Origin: Cyanodermella asteris
Lineage: Eukaryota; Ascomycota; Lecanoromycetes; Ostropales; Stictidaceae
Assembly: GCA_900618795.1 (NCBI GenBank)
Contig: UYJD01000001.1
Location: forward strand, 272,310-336,309
DNA: 64,000 nt
Reading direction: 5' to 3'
Shown: piece after piece, positions 20,976-30,978 of the stretch
Position numbering within the stretch: position 1 is the first letter of the stretch
Layout: each line of letters starts with the position of its first letter
Translations under genes and position numbers: made by a program
Notes under the pieces: model-generated
What the model was told of the DNA's origin: nothing
What the model saw: the letters and a program-made list of their open reading frames with translations, nothing else
Database searches by the model: none

Positions 20976-21218
20976 ATGTCTCTTCCGGCCTCCTCTCAAG
21001 GCCCCTCTCGCTATGCCGCCGCCATCGCCTTCACTCGAGCACACTTCGCCAGCAACCAATCTCGCCAGTACGAACGCGAGGTCGAAGCCATAACCCAAGC
21101 CCGGAGATCCGCGACAAGAGCTGCTGTTACCGCCGATGCCCAAGGAGGGAGCCCAACAGCTTGGGGCGATGGACAGGCCCAAGGTGGAGCAACGCAATTT
21201 ACAAATCCCAGCAACTGA
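20976..21218 (+). CDS. Possible small protein, 80 aa
   Basis: An ATG-initiated frame of 80 codons with C-ending codon bias like the confirmed genes (GCC, TTC, CGC, GTC). The protein is hydrophilic, with an amphipathic helical stretch (RYAAAIAFTRAHFASNQS) and a Gly/Gln/Thr-rich C-terminus. It has no signal peptide, no Cys and no domain that I recognise. A TATA-like TAAATA lies near 20742, and the leader is pyrimidine-rich. A longer overlapping frame (20678-21304) lacks an ATG start and is less protein-like. Could be a real small gene or chance. Confidence 0.4.
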   Translation: MSLPASSQGPSRYAAAIAFTRAHFASNQSRQYEREVEAITQARRSATRAAVTADAQGGSPTAWGDGQAQGGATQFTNPSN

Positions 21219-22085
21219 AAGAGCGGGAGAGGAACGTCGGCAGCAATGGCCGTGAACGCACCTTGATAGACAGTCAAAGTATAAATGAGCTTGATACATG
21301 CTGAAATCAACGGGAACACTGTCCTAGAATAGCAAAGCGGAACCAAATTGAAAGACTGGTATCCAGACCAACGACTGATGTCCCTGCCGCAAAGTGACTG
21401 TCGTCGCTTGTAAAGCCCATAGCATAGGACAACAATGATCACTCACGGTAACCGTCTCGCATAGTTTCGATTCCGATGTGACCCGACCTGATATTTGGGT
21501 CACCTCGAATGAAGTGCACGAAGAATGAATGAATCGGTGAGGGGTTCTTTCGTCCGACGCCAAGCAAGTCTTGCTGGCGATTATGTAAGCTAAACGAGGT
21601 GCCGAAACTCACTCCACAAATGAGGTTAAGGCCAGTGCACATAGGTCATGACCCACCCAAGAATCGACTTAGCGAGACGCTTGTAGTGGGGCTAAGGGGG
21701 GCTGCAGCCGCTATTGCATCACCTATTAATGATCGACTTCAGGGGCATCGCGAGCTAATTCCGGGCCACTGCCACGTCGGGGTGGTGGGTCATGACTTAT
21801 GAGCGCTGGGCTTAGGTGGCTCCGTATGCTCGAGCTGGTTTGAGATTCGGAGTGCGGTTCGGCAGTCGCTTTGAAAAACAGAGGACTCGTTCGACTCGAT
21901 TTTGAAAAATCATCGCAAATACATCTATGTCAAACGAAACTGAATTCCTCTCGCATTTCATATCTGAACTTCGCATTCACAATCCTGAAGAATCCTCTTG
22001 AGGTGCCGTGTCTCGAACACGTCTGAACGCGTTTCCTGAACCATGTATCGTGAGCTGCTGTGGTCTTGATGGTCAGTTTTGACCC
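21219..22085. other. Intergenic region containing a TIR element
   Basis: No gene seen apart from the small inverted-repeat element at 21640-21801. The right part is the 3' flank of the Clr5-ankyrin gene. Confidence 0.5.
21640..21801. mobile_element. MITE-like element with 18-bp terminal inverted repeats
   Basis: The left end CATAGGTCATGACCCACC (21640-21657) and the right end GGTGGGTCATGACTTATG (21784-21801) are inverted copies with one mismatch. Each end holds TA (21642-21643 and 21798-21799), compatible with a TA target duplication as in Tc1/mariner-type elements, giving an element of about 155 bp. The left end contains the perfect palindrome GGTCATGACC, and another, GGCTGCAGCC, lies at about 21700-21709. 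There is no coding capacity, so it would be non-autonomous. Single copy in this window. Confidence 0.75.
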
Positions 22086-25000
22086 TCAGCAGGGCGTTAT
22101 CATCTCCCTCTGCTGCTTCATATCTGGCTGCACGAAACTTTCGATATCCGGCATCGCGAACCTGGTGGGGTCGAGAGACGTATTAGTTACCACGAAGACA
22201 TGAGACAAGAGTGCCTCATCACCCTGCAAAGGCTCATCAAGGTTAAAGAAGGCATCGACCACTTTCTCGTCCGTAAGATTGAAATCCCACGGAGCGTCGT
22301 AATTCGTGAACAGATCGTCCAAGCTCCCAGGCATAGTTTCGAAACCAAATTCTGGAGCTGGCGGTGCTTGCCATTCTTCGTCCAGCTGGAACGCCTCTCC
22401 AAGCCCTGTGTCGCCGCTGGTACTCCAAGTTAGATCGAAAGTGGCGACTGTCACGTCCTCGAGGCTTGCGTCGATGAGCCCGGATCCATCAGCATCGGGA
22501 ATCCAGAAATCGTCAAGACCTTGACCTGGCCCGAAGCTCTCTTCCAGCATCGGGAGATCATCCATACCGAATCTTGATGGAGCATCGAGGAAACCCGTCG
22601 GATCGTGTGCTGCGTGATTCTGGTTGATGCTTGTGTCATCAAGCTCCAATGCAGTACCCGCGCCTACTGCCAGGCTAGTAGCAACGTCACTGCTTGCAGG
22701 AATAGGTGGCTGATGGTCCTGACTGCTCTCTTTGGCCTCCACGAAACCCCTCGCAGCTTGCTCTGAGGCACTAGTCGAGGCCGGAAAGGTCAATGGCACT
22801 GAGGGCTGGGTCGAATCCTCATCGAACTCGGGCTGGCTCTGACCCCCGCCGTCCTTGTGATAGTGTTTTTTAGATCTTTCATCCGGATCATAGAAGTCGA
22901 GAATTGGTTCGCGTTCCGGATGCCTTTCCGCTCTCTGGTCAATCAACAGTTTTGCAACTACCGCATGCCCATATCTCCTTGCGAGATACACCGCCCGCCG
23001 GAATTGTCTCCTCCCAAACTCGGATCCACCAATATCTGCACCAGCATTGATAAAGAGCTGAGTCATGTCGAGACGGCCCCATCTGGCAGCTGTCTCGAGG
23101 GCTGTATTACCGCATTCTACTGCTCCGGGAGCATTCACATCTGCGCCTGCTTCTATGAGTTCCAAAGCGAGAGAAACGTTGCCGGCTGCTACTGAGCCCT
23201 GTAAAGCCGTGAAGCCATAGTGTATGGATGGTGGCTCATTCGGGCTGACTCCGCATTCTTTCAAGAGATACCTAACCAGCGGAAGGTGATTCCGACATGA
23301 TGCCATCTGTAATGCTGTACAGCCCTCGAACTCACCGGCGGGTCTGTGGACATCCCAACCGTGCGACACGAGCTTTCGGACGACATCGACGCTACCTAAG
23401 CGTCCACAAGCTTCGCCTAATACGGTAGGTGATGTTGAGCGCCACTCTATTTTCTCGTTTGGGTTCGCTCCGAGAGCCAGAAGCCTATCCAGCAGAGAGA
23501 GGTCTTGAACACCTAGCTCTTGTTCTTTACCACCATCGCCCCCTCCATGCAATGCATGAGGACAAATAGCCTCAAGCCCGATTTGAAGAATCCCCATGGG
23601 AGTGTGCTTCACGCTACAGTAGCAATTGTCTTCGAAGCCTGGGGTCAAATGCCCTGTAGTAATGCGCAGAATCCGATCCAGATGCTTGCGCATTGCAGCC
23701 CCCTTCTCGGACGGTTCGATGCGGCTGATATCGAGACGTCGTCGAATATCCTGGATAATTCGTGAGAAGCAAAGTGGCTGCTCAAACGGTTGGAGTAGAG
23801 TCAGTCTTTGCCGTGCCTGCTCGCATGCTTCCTTGTCGAAATTTAGTCTCTTGTAGTGGACACGGTCATCAAAGAGCGCCTCTACCACGATACAAGCAAT
23901 GTCGTGCGTTAACTGGATTGACCGGAAGCAGCATTGGCCACCTGCACAAGCTGAGCCAATGCCACAAAAATGCAAATGCATCATCCTTTCCAGAGCGGGT
24001 GGCCCACCTAGGTCAAGAGCTCGGCCAAAGATCTTTGAAGTTATGAGACACCCTTTGGAAGTAAGGAGCTGGATGCAGTCCCAGCATATTGATTGCCTTT
24101 CGAAGACAGCCAGCATGGGTGTCATATATTCGGCTTCGATGGTGACATCTGCACCGAACGTACCGATGAGCATTTCGACAACCTCATGTCGATGCTCGAT
24201 GTATGATCGATCGTTCTGTTGATTCATATGTCCAACGGCGGCGAGGAGAGGTGTGGTCTCTGTACGAACCTGGCTCACTTTGTCACGGATGAAGCATCGA
24301 GTATTCACGTCCTTGGTACTGAATATGTTATCCCTGATAATATCGAACTGGTTACAAAGAATGGCGTGGGCAATCGCAGAACGATGAATTTGCTTATATT
24401 TGCCCGAATAGTCGTGCCATACTTCAGAGACGATCATTCGGGCACCTGAATGTATCAAGATCCCGGCGATCCCACTGTGATGGTATGATAGCGCGGCTTC
24501 GAGGGCAGTGGTTGAACAGAATGACTTTGGACAGGCGTTCACATCCAGGCCAAGCTGAAGCATTTCCTTGACAAGGTGCTCATTGCCGGTCCTGACAGCT
24601 AAAGCGAGAGGATGTAACCCGCACTCCTCGGATCGGCACCAATGACCCTCCTTGTTTTCGCTGATCTCTGAACTGTATGGAACATCGTCGATTGTTGCCC
24701 CCAAAGACAGAAGCTCCAATGCAAGTTCAGCATCGCCCAGCATCAGAGCCTGATGGAGAGGCTCGGGAAGGTTGGACCCGGCAGCCCGCGTTGGAGTGAT
24801 ACCGGAGCTCAGCAGCTCGTCCACGATGGCGGTGTTCTTGTTGTTGATAGCAAATTGAAGTCCGTTACCGTTGAGGTCCATTCCTAAATTCCTGCGGCAC
24901 GATCGGGTCCCGCGAATTGTAATCGCTTGGTTCCGATCAACAGGGATGTTTAGCAGATAACGCACAGCCTTGAGATTTCCCAGCGCCGCAGACCAAGTCA

Positions 25001-26471
25001 GGAGGTCCCCTCCTATCTTAGTCTCCCAGCCGGACCCCAAGCGTTGCGTTATCATTCGAACGTGCTCCTCATACTCATGAGCCCCAAGCAGCTGTACTAG
25101 AGCCTTGCCAAGCTGTAGCTCCGTGGGATTGTGATGCCTCAGAGCCAACGACAGCGGCCGAGTGCTTTTCGTGCGGGCAATAGTAGAGAGGCTTTCCTCA
25201 ACGTCTGCGTGGCCAGCCAGAATGAACCGCTCGTGTATAGCCTCGATCTCCTCCTCGCCAGCGAAGCGATTCCAGGATCGAGTGAAGGGCTTCCATGCAA
25301 GGCGCAGATCACCGCCATGGCGCGTCAGAATATCTGCCATCTCCACTGACCGGAGTTCATCAGCGAAGAAAACAAGATGATCGTCACTGAGCAGCGGCTG
25401 ATTCGCGTAAGACTTGATTCTCTCGAACAAAGGCTCCACAAAAGCTACATCATCGTCAACAAAAGCTTCAATGATCAAAGAAATCAAGAAAGCTTCCGCT
25501 GCAGGCCCATGCATCGACCGCAAGACATTCGTTACTAGCTGGCGTGGTTGCTTTCGGAGTAGATCTAGGAGATCGACCACGGCGCGGGGTCTGGATCTTT
25601 CCGACTTTCGGTCATAAAACGTCTCTGTCGAATAGTTGTTGGCGATACTGTGGATCAAAATCTGGAGGGGTCTCAGAATGCTATTGCCAATGGACAAAGT
25701 CGCAGGTATGTTCTGTGTGAACTGAAACGACATGACTTCTGCTGTCCTCCCGTACGTTTTGCAGAGAGTTTGAAAAGTGTCGGGAAAAGCGATACTGGCG
25801 AGGCCCTTGGATGTTTCGTCTTGAGAACACAATATCAGCCTTCGAAATGCCTGAACACCAGGAACGTGGCAACTCACGTGCCAATACGTACCCATGGAGA
25901 GGCTCATCATGCGAGAAAGTAGATTGGAGGGTAGGTTATCAAGGTCTATCGGTCGTTCGTGAAAGCTGCCAGGAGTAACGACGACTACTCCTTCAGGAAG
26001 CTCATCCCCACGTTGCTCTACAAGTGTCGTCAGCATTCGATACATACATTAGCGGATGGCGCCGAGCAGAGCACTTACGTAAAGCTTGTTCCTGCTGCAT
26101 TCGAGAAAGTCGCTGCCGTTTGATTTGTTGTGCTGCGTTGATGACGATCCCGTTCAGCCTGACTTCGCTCTTCTTGTGATTCTGCAGCTTGCGTCTTCCG
26201 ATGACACGGTCGATGATAAACCAATCTTCTTGTGACAAATTTTTGCGCCAACGCCAAAGCCCGAATTTTCTGTCAAATGCGCTCTTACTACGATTGTTCA
26301 ATATATTGATAAGCTGTCTGCGAGTCATGCAACCCACCTTGCCTCGAATTTGTAGCGCTTCTTCATTTCTTTCACAATTGTCGCAGTTTTCATGCCTTTC
26401 TGTTTTCGGAGCTCCCTAAGCACGGGCTTGTACCGCTCCCATTCTGGCTGGCGGGGCGCATCGGACGGCAT
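22086..26471 (-). CDS. Clr5-domain ankyrin-repeat protein
   Basis: Three exons, complement(26338..26471), (26079..26287) and (22086..26017), give 1,424 aa. Intron 1 (50 nt) has donor GTGGGT and acceptor TCGTAG; intron 2 (61 nt) has GTAAGT, a GCTGAC branch and TTGTAG. Splicing builds a full N-terminal Clr5 domain: WERYKPVLRELRKQKG, then KKRYKFEAS joined to KSAFDRKFGLWRWRKN. Ankyrin-type repeats occur in the middle (about 460-700) and again near the C-terminal third (about 1,030-1,205; for example GNTALETAARWGRLDMTQLF). The last 200 residues are acidic and probably disordered, with FxxDLP- and DDFW-like short motifs. Clr5 is a short fungal domain often paired with ankyrin or TPR repeats; its role is unclear, though fission yeast Clr5 acts in heterochromatic silencing. 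A nuclear or scaffold role is inferred only. Confidence 0.88.
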
Positions 26472-27356
26472 GATCAATGATAAAGATCACTCGTTATCAA
26501 GAATCATATCGGAACGTTGAACTGTGCAAGTGTGCAAGTAATATGAAGCCAGAGACACAGATGAGATGATGTGATAAGTGGCAATGAGAAGACTTCGGCG
26601 TCTAAGGTTTACATACACGAACAAATCGGCAGGGCTGAAGGAGATGCAGTCCAGCAGGCTGAACCCATCAGAGGTTGCCCGTACATTTTGTATCTCAGCC
26701 AATCACAGGTCCGACATCAGGTTGACAAGGCTGGCCCTGCACGAAGGCTCGGCTGTCGGTGAGAAGAGAGTCTAACACCAATGACCGATCGAGCTTACAG
26801 CTGCCGGTCTGATCGGAGAGATTGGCATCTTCGTTGTTGAAGTTCTTTGAGCTTCAAATCGACTTTTGAATGCAATGAAGGAGATATCCTGAGGAAAAAG
26901 TGTACAGTAGTCATGAAGTAAAAAGCAATCGGACAAAACACAGCGGTCGGAGATTCGATAACTCCGGCTGTTCGCTGAAGAGATGTCACCGCCACAGACC
27001 CGGATTTAACAGCGGACCTGTGGCTGGCTGTGGCTTTATCGTCGGTTTCAGGGCAGAGCAAGGCAAAAGTCGGGAGAGTTCTCGAGGCGCGGCCGTTATT
27101 TCGGGCGATTTCCAATGGGCGCGCTGCTTGATTGGCACGTGGATGCCGCTGAGCCGGGCCAAGCCGGTACGCCCGGGGAGCTGTCGACTCTGCTACAAAC
27201 TGTTCACATACTGAACTATCTCGGCTTCTCGTCCTCATAGACCATCAATTGCATTTTTCTTCACACGACCATCGTCGCGACAGTTTCCTGCCTGTCGCTT
27301 CACAGCCCGATAGACCTTCGCATCTCCACTCACCCACACACACCTCCACCAGCACA
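26472..27356. other. Divergent promoter region
   Basis: Between the Clr5-ankyrin gene (-) and the phosphate carrier gene (+). Contains CACGTG at about 27137-27142 within TTGGCACGTGG, an E-box-like site in a position suitable for the carrier gene. The leader before 27357 is rich in C and A (CACCCACACACACC). No gene seen. Confidence 0.5.
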
Positions 27357-28540
27357 ATGTCACAAGCTGCCGACGCCGCAAAGGCAAAGCTCGATGCTGT
27401 CACCGAGAAGACCAAGCAGGCTGTTTCGCCTGCTGGCGAGATGAGCGCCTTGAACCTCTACTCGCGTGTCGCCTTTGCCGGTGCCGTCTGCTGCGCCATC
27501 ACCCACGGTGGTCTCACTCCAGTCGATGTGTACGCGAAAAATCCTCCTCCCCGAAGCGAGAAGCAATCAACCACAGGAAAAAACTTTTGCTGACACGCGA
27601 CAGCGTCAAGACGAGGATACAGCTTGACCCGGCCAAGTACCGCAGCGGCACAATCGGAACCTTCAGACAAGTCATCGCCGAGGAGGGTGCTGGCGCTCTG
27701 CTGACCGGTTTCGGTCCCACCGCTGCCGGTTACTTTCTTCAGGGCGCCTTCAAGTTCGGAGGTTATGAGGTTTTCAAGCAGCAGGCCATCAACATGGTCG
27801 GCTACGAGACTGCTTCCGCCAACCGTACCGTCGTCTACCTCGCCTCGTCCGGTACCGCCGAAGTCTTTGCTTCGATCGCTCTCTGCCCTCTCGAGGCCAC
27901 CCGTATCCGTCTTGTTTCTACTCCTGGCTTCGCCAACGGTCTCATTGGCGGTTTCACCAAAATCTTGAAGAATGAGGGTGTCGGTGCTTTCTACTCCGGA
28001 TTTGGCCCGATCCTGTTCAAGCAGTGAGTCAATTCAAAAAAAAAAAGAGAAGGGAATGCAAAGAGAAAGGACAAAATACTGATGAGGATAACAGGGTCCC
28101 TTACACCATGACCAAGTTCGTCGCTTACGAGAAGTTCGCCGAGGCCATCTACGCCAACCTCGTCGACAAGAAGACGGCTTCCGACGGAATGCAGACCACC
28201 GTCAACCTCAGCGCTGGTCTGCTTGCCGGTTTTGCCGCCGCCATCGTCTCCCAGCCCGCCGACACCATGTTGTCCAAGATCAACAAGGTCAAGGCCGAGG
28301 CCGGTGAGGGAACTGTCAGCCGTCTCGTCAAGATCGCCAAGGAGCTCGGTATCCGTGGCTCTTTCGGTGGTCTCCCCACCCGTCTGTTCATGGTCGGTAC
28401 TTTGACTGCCGGTCAATTCGCCATCTTCGGTGACATCAAGAAGGTAAGAGATCGTTCTCTGGAATGTGATTGGAAGTGCTTCGGTGGCTAACTTTTTGCA
28501 GGCTCTTGGTGCCAAGACCCTGGAAATTTCGAAATCTTAA
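27357..28540 (+). CDS. MIR1: Mitochondrial phosphate carrier (Mir1/Pic2 type)
   Basis: Four exons, 27357..27529, 27604..28023, 28095..28443 and 28502..28540, give 326 aa; the introns are 74, 71 and 58 nt and all keep frame. The protein has the three-fold mitochondrial carrier layout with signature motifs [20 protein letters not shown] and [10 protein letters not shown] at the ends of the odd helices. Its close resemblance to phosphate carriers is seen in [35 protein letters not shown] and [14 protein letters not shown]. It imports phosphate with protons into the mitochondrial matrix for ATP synthesis. The first exon lacks a long presequence. Intron 2 begins just after a Gln-coding CA and has an A-rich body. 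High codon bias fits strong expression. The last exon is short (12 codons). Confidence 0.96.
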
Positions 28541-29193
28541 GCATTTGGTGTGGACACGTGAGATACAGTAGCGAGCATATATACACCAATTCGGCGTTTT
28601 AGACTATTGGCTTTGGTGTTGAGGTATGTATACTGGATCTGGGATGCTAGTCGAAAATGGATAGACCGAGTCGTTGCATACAAGTTCGTCTTCAGTTCGT
28701 CAGTGCCGCCTCTTCACTCTTCAGATGCAATCAAGATAAGAATGAGCTGGTTATGGTCAACGAGGACAGCAGGCGGGAAAATAAACGGTCAGATTCTCTA
28801 AGCAAAGCCTAATACTGTGTATCATCTGTTCAAGTTTATGAGTTTAGATTCGTGAGGTTTCATGTACGTCGGAATTGGATCTGCTCAAGAGAGAATCCCG
28901 AGCTTGACGATGATCTTTTCGCCTCGCAGAGTGCCGTGAGTGTGCTGAACCCAGTTCCTCAATGCGGCTATCAGCATCACACGCTGATGCCGAGTTCGCT
29001 TCCGGGAAAGAAAAAGCAATACTGGACTTTGCCAGGGTCTGAGGCCGCGTCGTTGTTCGCGATGTCTCGCACAACCCTCGGGTGATGCGACAAGGTTGTC
29101 GGGTCTGCAAGCCTCTATTCCACATGGCGACCACTCACGCCGACGGATGGAATCTAGCCAGCTTTCGATTCGTGTGCTGGCGGCGCGAGCCGA
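28541..29193. other. Convergent intergenic region
   Basis: Between the 3' ends of the phosphate carrier gene (+) and the membrane protein gene (-). No gene seen; small frames lack codon bias. Confidence 0.5.
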
Positions 29194-30249
29194 TCATCCT
29201 TGCCAGCCGGGCAGGCCTTCGACACCTCCCACTTCCTCCCAGAACTTTTCGAAATCGACGCCTTGAGACTCGAAGAGTTCTTTGGCTTTGGCCATGGCCG
29301 CCTGCTGCCTCTCCGGCGTAAAGCCACCTGGTTGAGAGCTTTCAAATTGCACAAGCTCGATCCACCTAAAGAAGAGGTTCTCCTTGCCCATTCTCGTGAG
29401 TTTGTCCTTGAACAGCATGAGCTTCTGCCTCGACTCATCATCGCCGCCTTCGTCCAACTTCCACACCGACCAGGTTAACCAGCCGTATTGTTCAGTATGC
29501 ACAATAACCATTTTCTCAAAATCGGAAAGCTTGTTCTTGTTCGTATCGACCAGATGATGCGCCATGACCATGGCCGCAAAGTCCAGATCCCAACTCTTGT
29601 CCATCATGAGGTAACCCGTCTTCCGCCTCACGTAGTCCTTGTTTATAGCCGGCATGATTCTCTCCTCGAATATCTCCTTACTCGGTCCAGACTCGATTTT
29701 CTTCAGCCAATCCTTTGGGAGCTGCTGATCCCACGGCCTGCTCTTCCTGATGATAATCTCCGCATCCTTGAATCCGATGCCCGACCGCCAGAAAGCCGGC
29801 GAATTCTGGCCCACGACAAACGCCCACGGCCACGATCCGAGGAATCGGAAGATGAAAAAGTCGAGGATCAATGTACCGGTGCGGTTCATAACGATGTTGA
29901 GGAGTTCGTGAAAGGGGGTATTCTCGGTATCGATCGTCAGGGGTGAGTCGCTGCGGATGAAGGTCTGAGCGAGGGCGATATAGTACGGTGCCATGTAGTA
30001 CGCCCTCCACCCCAGAATGCCCAAGATTACCACATTTAGGATGAGGACCTGGAAGAACGTGTTGCGCTTGAGCAGCCGCGTCGTCCGGTCGATGTGAGCG
30101 ATGTAGACATGTTCCGGGTCGAGGTATTCGAGAAACGGCTTGAATGCCATCTCCGGCTCGCCGAAGGGTTCGGGGGATTTGCTGTTCGATTTATTGGACG
30201 GCGCGGCGCCGAGGGTGCCCTTGACCTGTTTGCGGGTTTTCGGGGGCAT
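29194..30249 (-). CDS. Unrecognised two-helix membrane protein
   Basis: A single-exon gene for 351 aa that I cannot assign to a named family. The N-terminus (1-35) is basic and low-complexity. Two hydrophobic segments are visible at about 66-86 (FQVLILNVVILGILGWRAYY) and 125-147 (GTLILDFFIFRFLGSWPWAF), both rich in aromatics. The C-terminal half is soluble and charged, with many Trp and Lys (WDQQLPKDW, WLTWSVWKLDEGG, FEKFWEEVGG). The layout suggests an ER- or mitochondrial-membrane protein with a large cytosolic or matrix domain; no targeting motif settles which. The ATG at 30249 is the first in frame. It shares a 729-bp divergent promoter with the gene at 30979. Confidence 0.75.
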   Translation of the reverse strand: MPPKTRKQVKGTLGAAPSNKSNSKSPEPFGEPEMAFKPFLEYLDPEHVYIAHIDRTTRLLKRNTFFQVLILNVVILGILGWRAYYMAPYYIALAQTFIRSDSPLTIDTENTPFHELLNIVMNRTGTLILDFFIFRFLGSWPWAFVVGQNSPAFWRSGIGFKDAEIIIRKSRPWDQQLPKDWLKKIESGPSKEIFEERIMPAINKDYVRRKTGYLMMDKSWDLDFAAMVMAHHLVDTNKNKLSDFEKMVIVHTEQYGWLTWSVWKLDEGGDDESRQKLMLFKDKLTRMGKENLFFRWIELVQFESSQPGGFTPERQQAAMAKAKELFESQGVDFEKFWEEVGGVEGLPGWQG

Positions 30250-30514
30250 TGCGGAGGGTGGGAGAGGTGGGTGGGTCTAGGAACGACGATGCGAGACGGT
30301 GGTATGCAGGCTGTTTCCTAGCGCATCTCTGTTGGGCGGCAGGACGGGGTGCGTGCCCTGCCATCGGATGGATTGAGGTGGTGCTGGCCAGGGAAGCGGA
30401 TGAGTGTGACGGTGAGCAGCTCCGACGGCGTCGAATTGACTTGATCGGATGCATAGGTACATCTCGCACTACACAGGCCTTGGCCGGACACTTGCTGTAA
30501 TATCTACTACAGTA

Positions 30515-30590
30515 TCTGGCTAGGTAATTGAGTATGGATAAATACTTGGATGCATATTTAACTGGGTACCAGGATTCATACTCGAATACG
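30515..30590. repeat. Remnant of the 12-bp degenerate array
   Basis: Phrases such as CTGGCTAGGTAATT, ATACTTGGATGC, and TTTAACTGGGTACCAGG match the units and spacing of the array at 19753-19890 (compare CTGGGTAATTAACTGG there). Fewer and more divergent units; the relation is by eye. Confidence 0.5.
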
Positions 30591-30690
30591 TCCTGAGCTT
30601 GTTACCCGTGATTGATCCAACCAGGCGATGATTCAAGTTTGGACTGAGTGCATCACCTGGCGTTTAGCTAATTGAAAGTGGTAGCGAGCG

Positions 30691-30697
30691 TATAAAA
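30691..30697 (+). promoter_or_regulatory. TATA element upstream of the gene at 30979
   Basis: TATAAAA in GCGTATAAAACACG, about 285 nt before the ATG. Good sequence match to a core TATA box; the implied leader is about 250 nt. Confidence 0.45.
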
Positions 30698-30978
30698 CAC
30701 GAGTGGTGTGTGCAAAGCAAGTGAATCGACCAGGCGGCGTCTAGCTTCACGGTTGGTCCAAACAGCGTTCCCGTGCAGGCGCAAAGCAAAAGCAAAGCAA
30801 GTCTGGTCGCGTCCGGCACTCGAGCTTCTGCTTCCCTGCGTGACTTTCAATCCCCGGCCCCAGCTTGTCTTGCCGCCTCTGCTTGACCGCTTGCCTCCGC
30901 ATCTCTGCTTGTGCACTTCTTCCCTTCTTCATGCTACAGCTTTTATTCTAGCAATGCCCCTCCTACTCTCCTGCAAGC

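Larger units (their letters stand above)
30250..30978. other. Divergent promoter region with repeat remnant
   Basis: Between two divergent membrane protein genes. Holds a short degenerate repeat cluster (30515-30590) and a TATA element at 30691-30697, both listed separately. No gene seen. Confidence 0.5.

Noticed and set aside
20678-21304. 208-codon frame overlapping the possible 80-aa gene
   Set aside because: Starts at TTG and gives an Arg/Ser-rich, low-information protein; the overlapping ATG frame at 20976 has the better codon bias.
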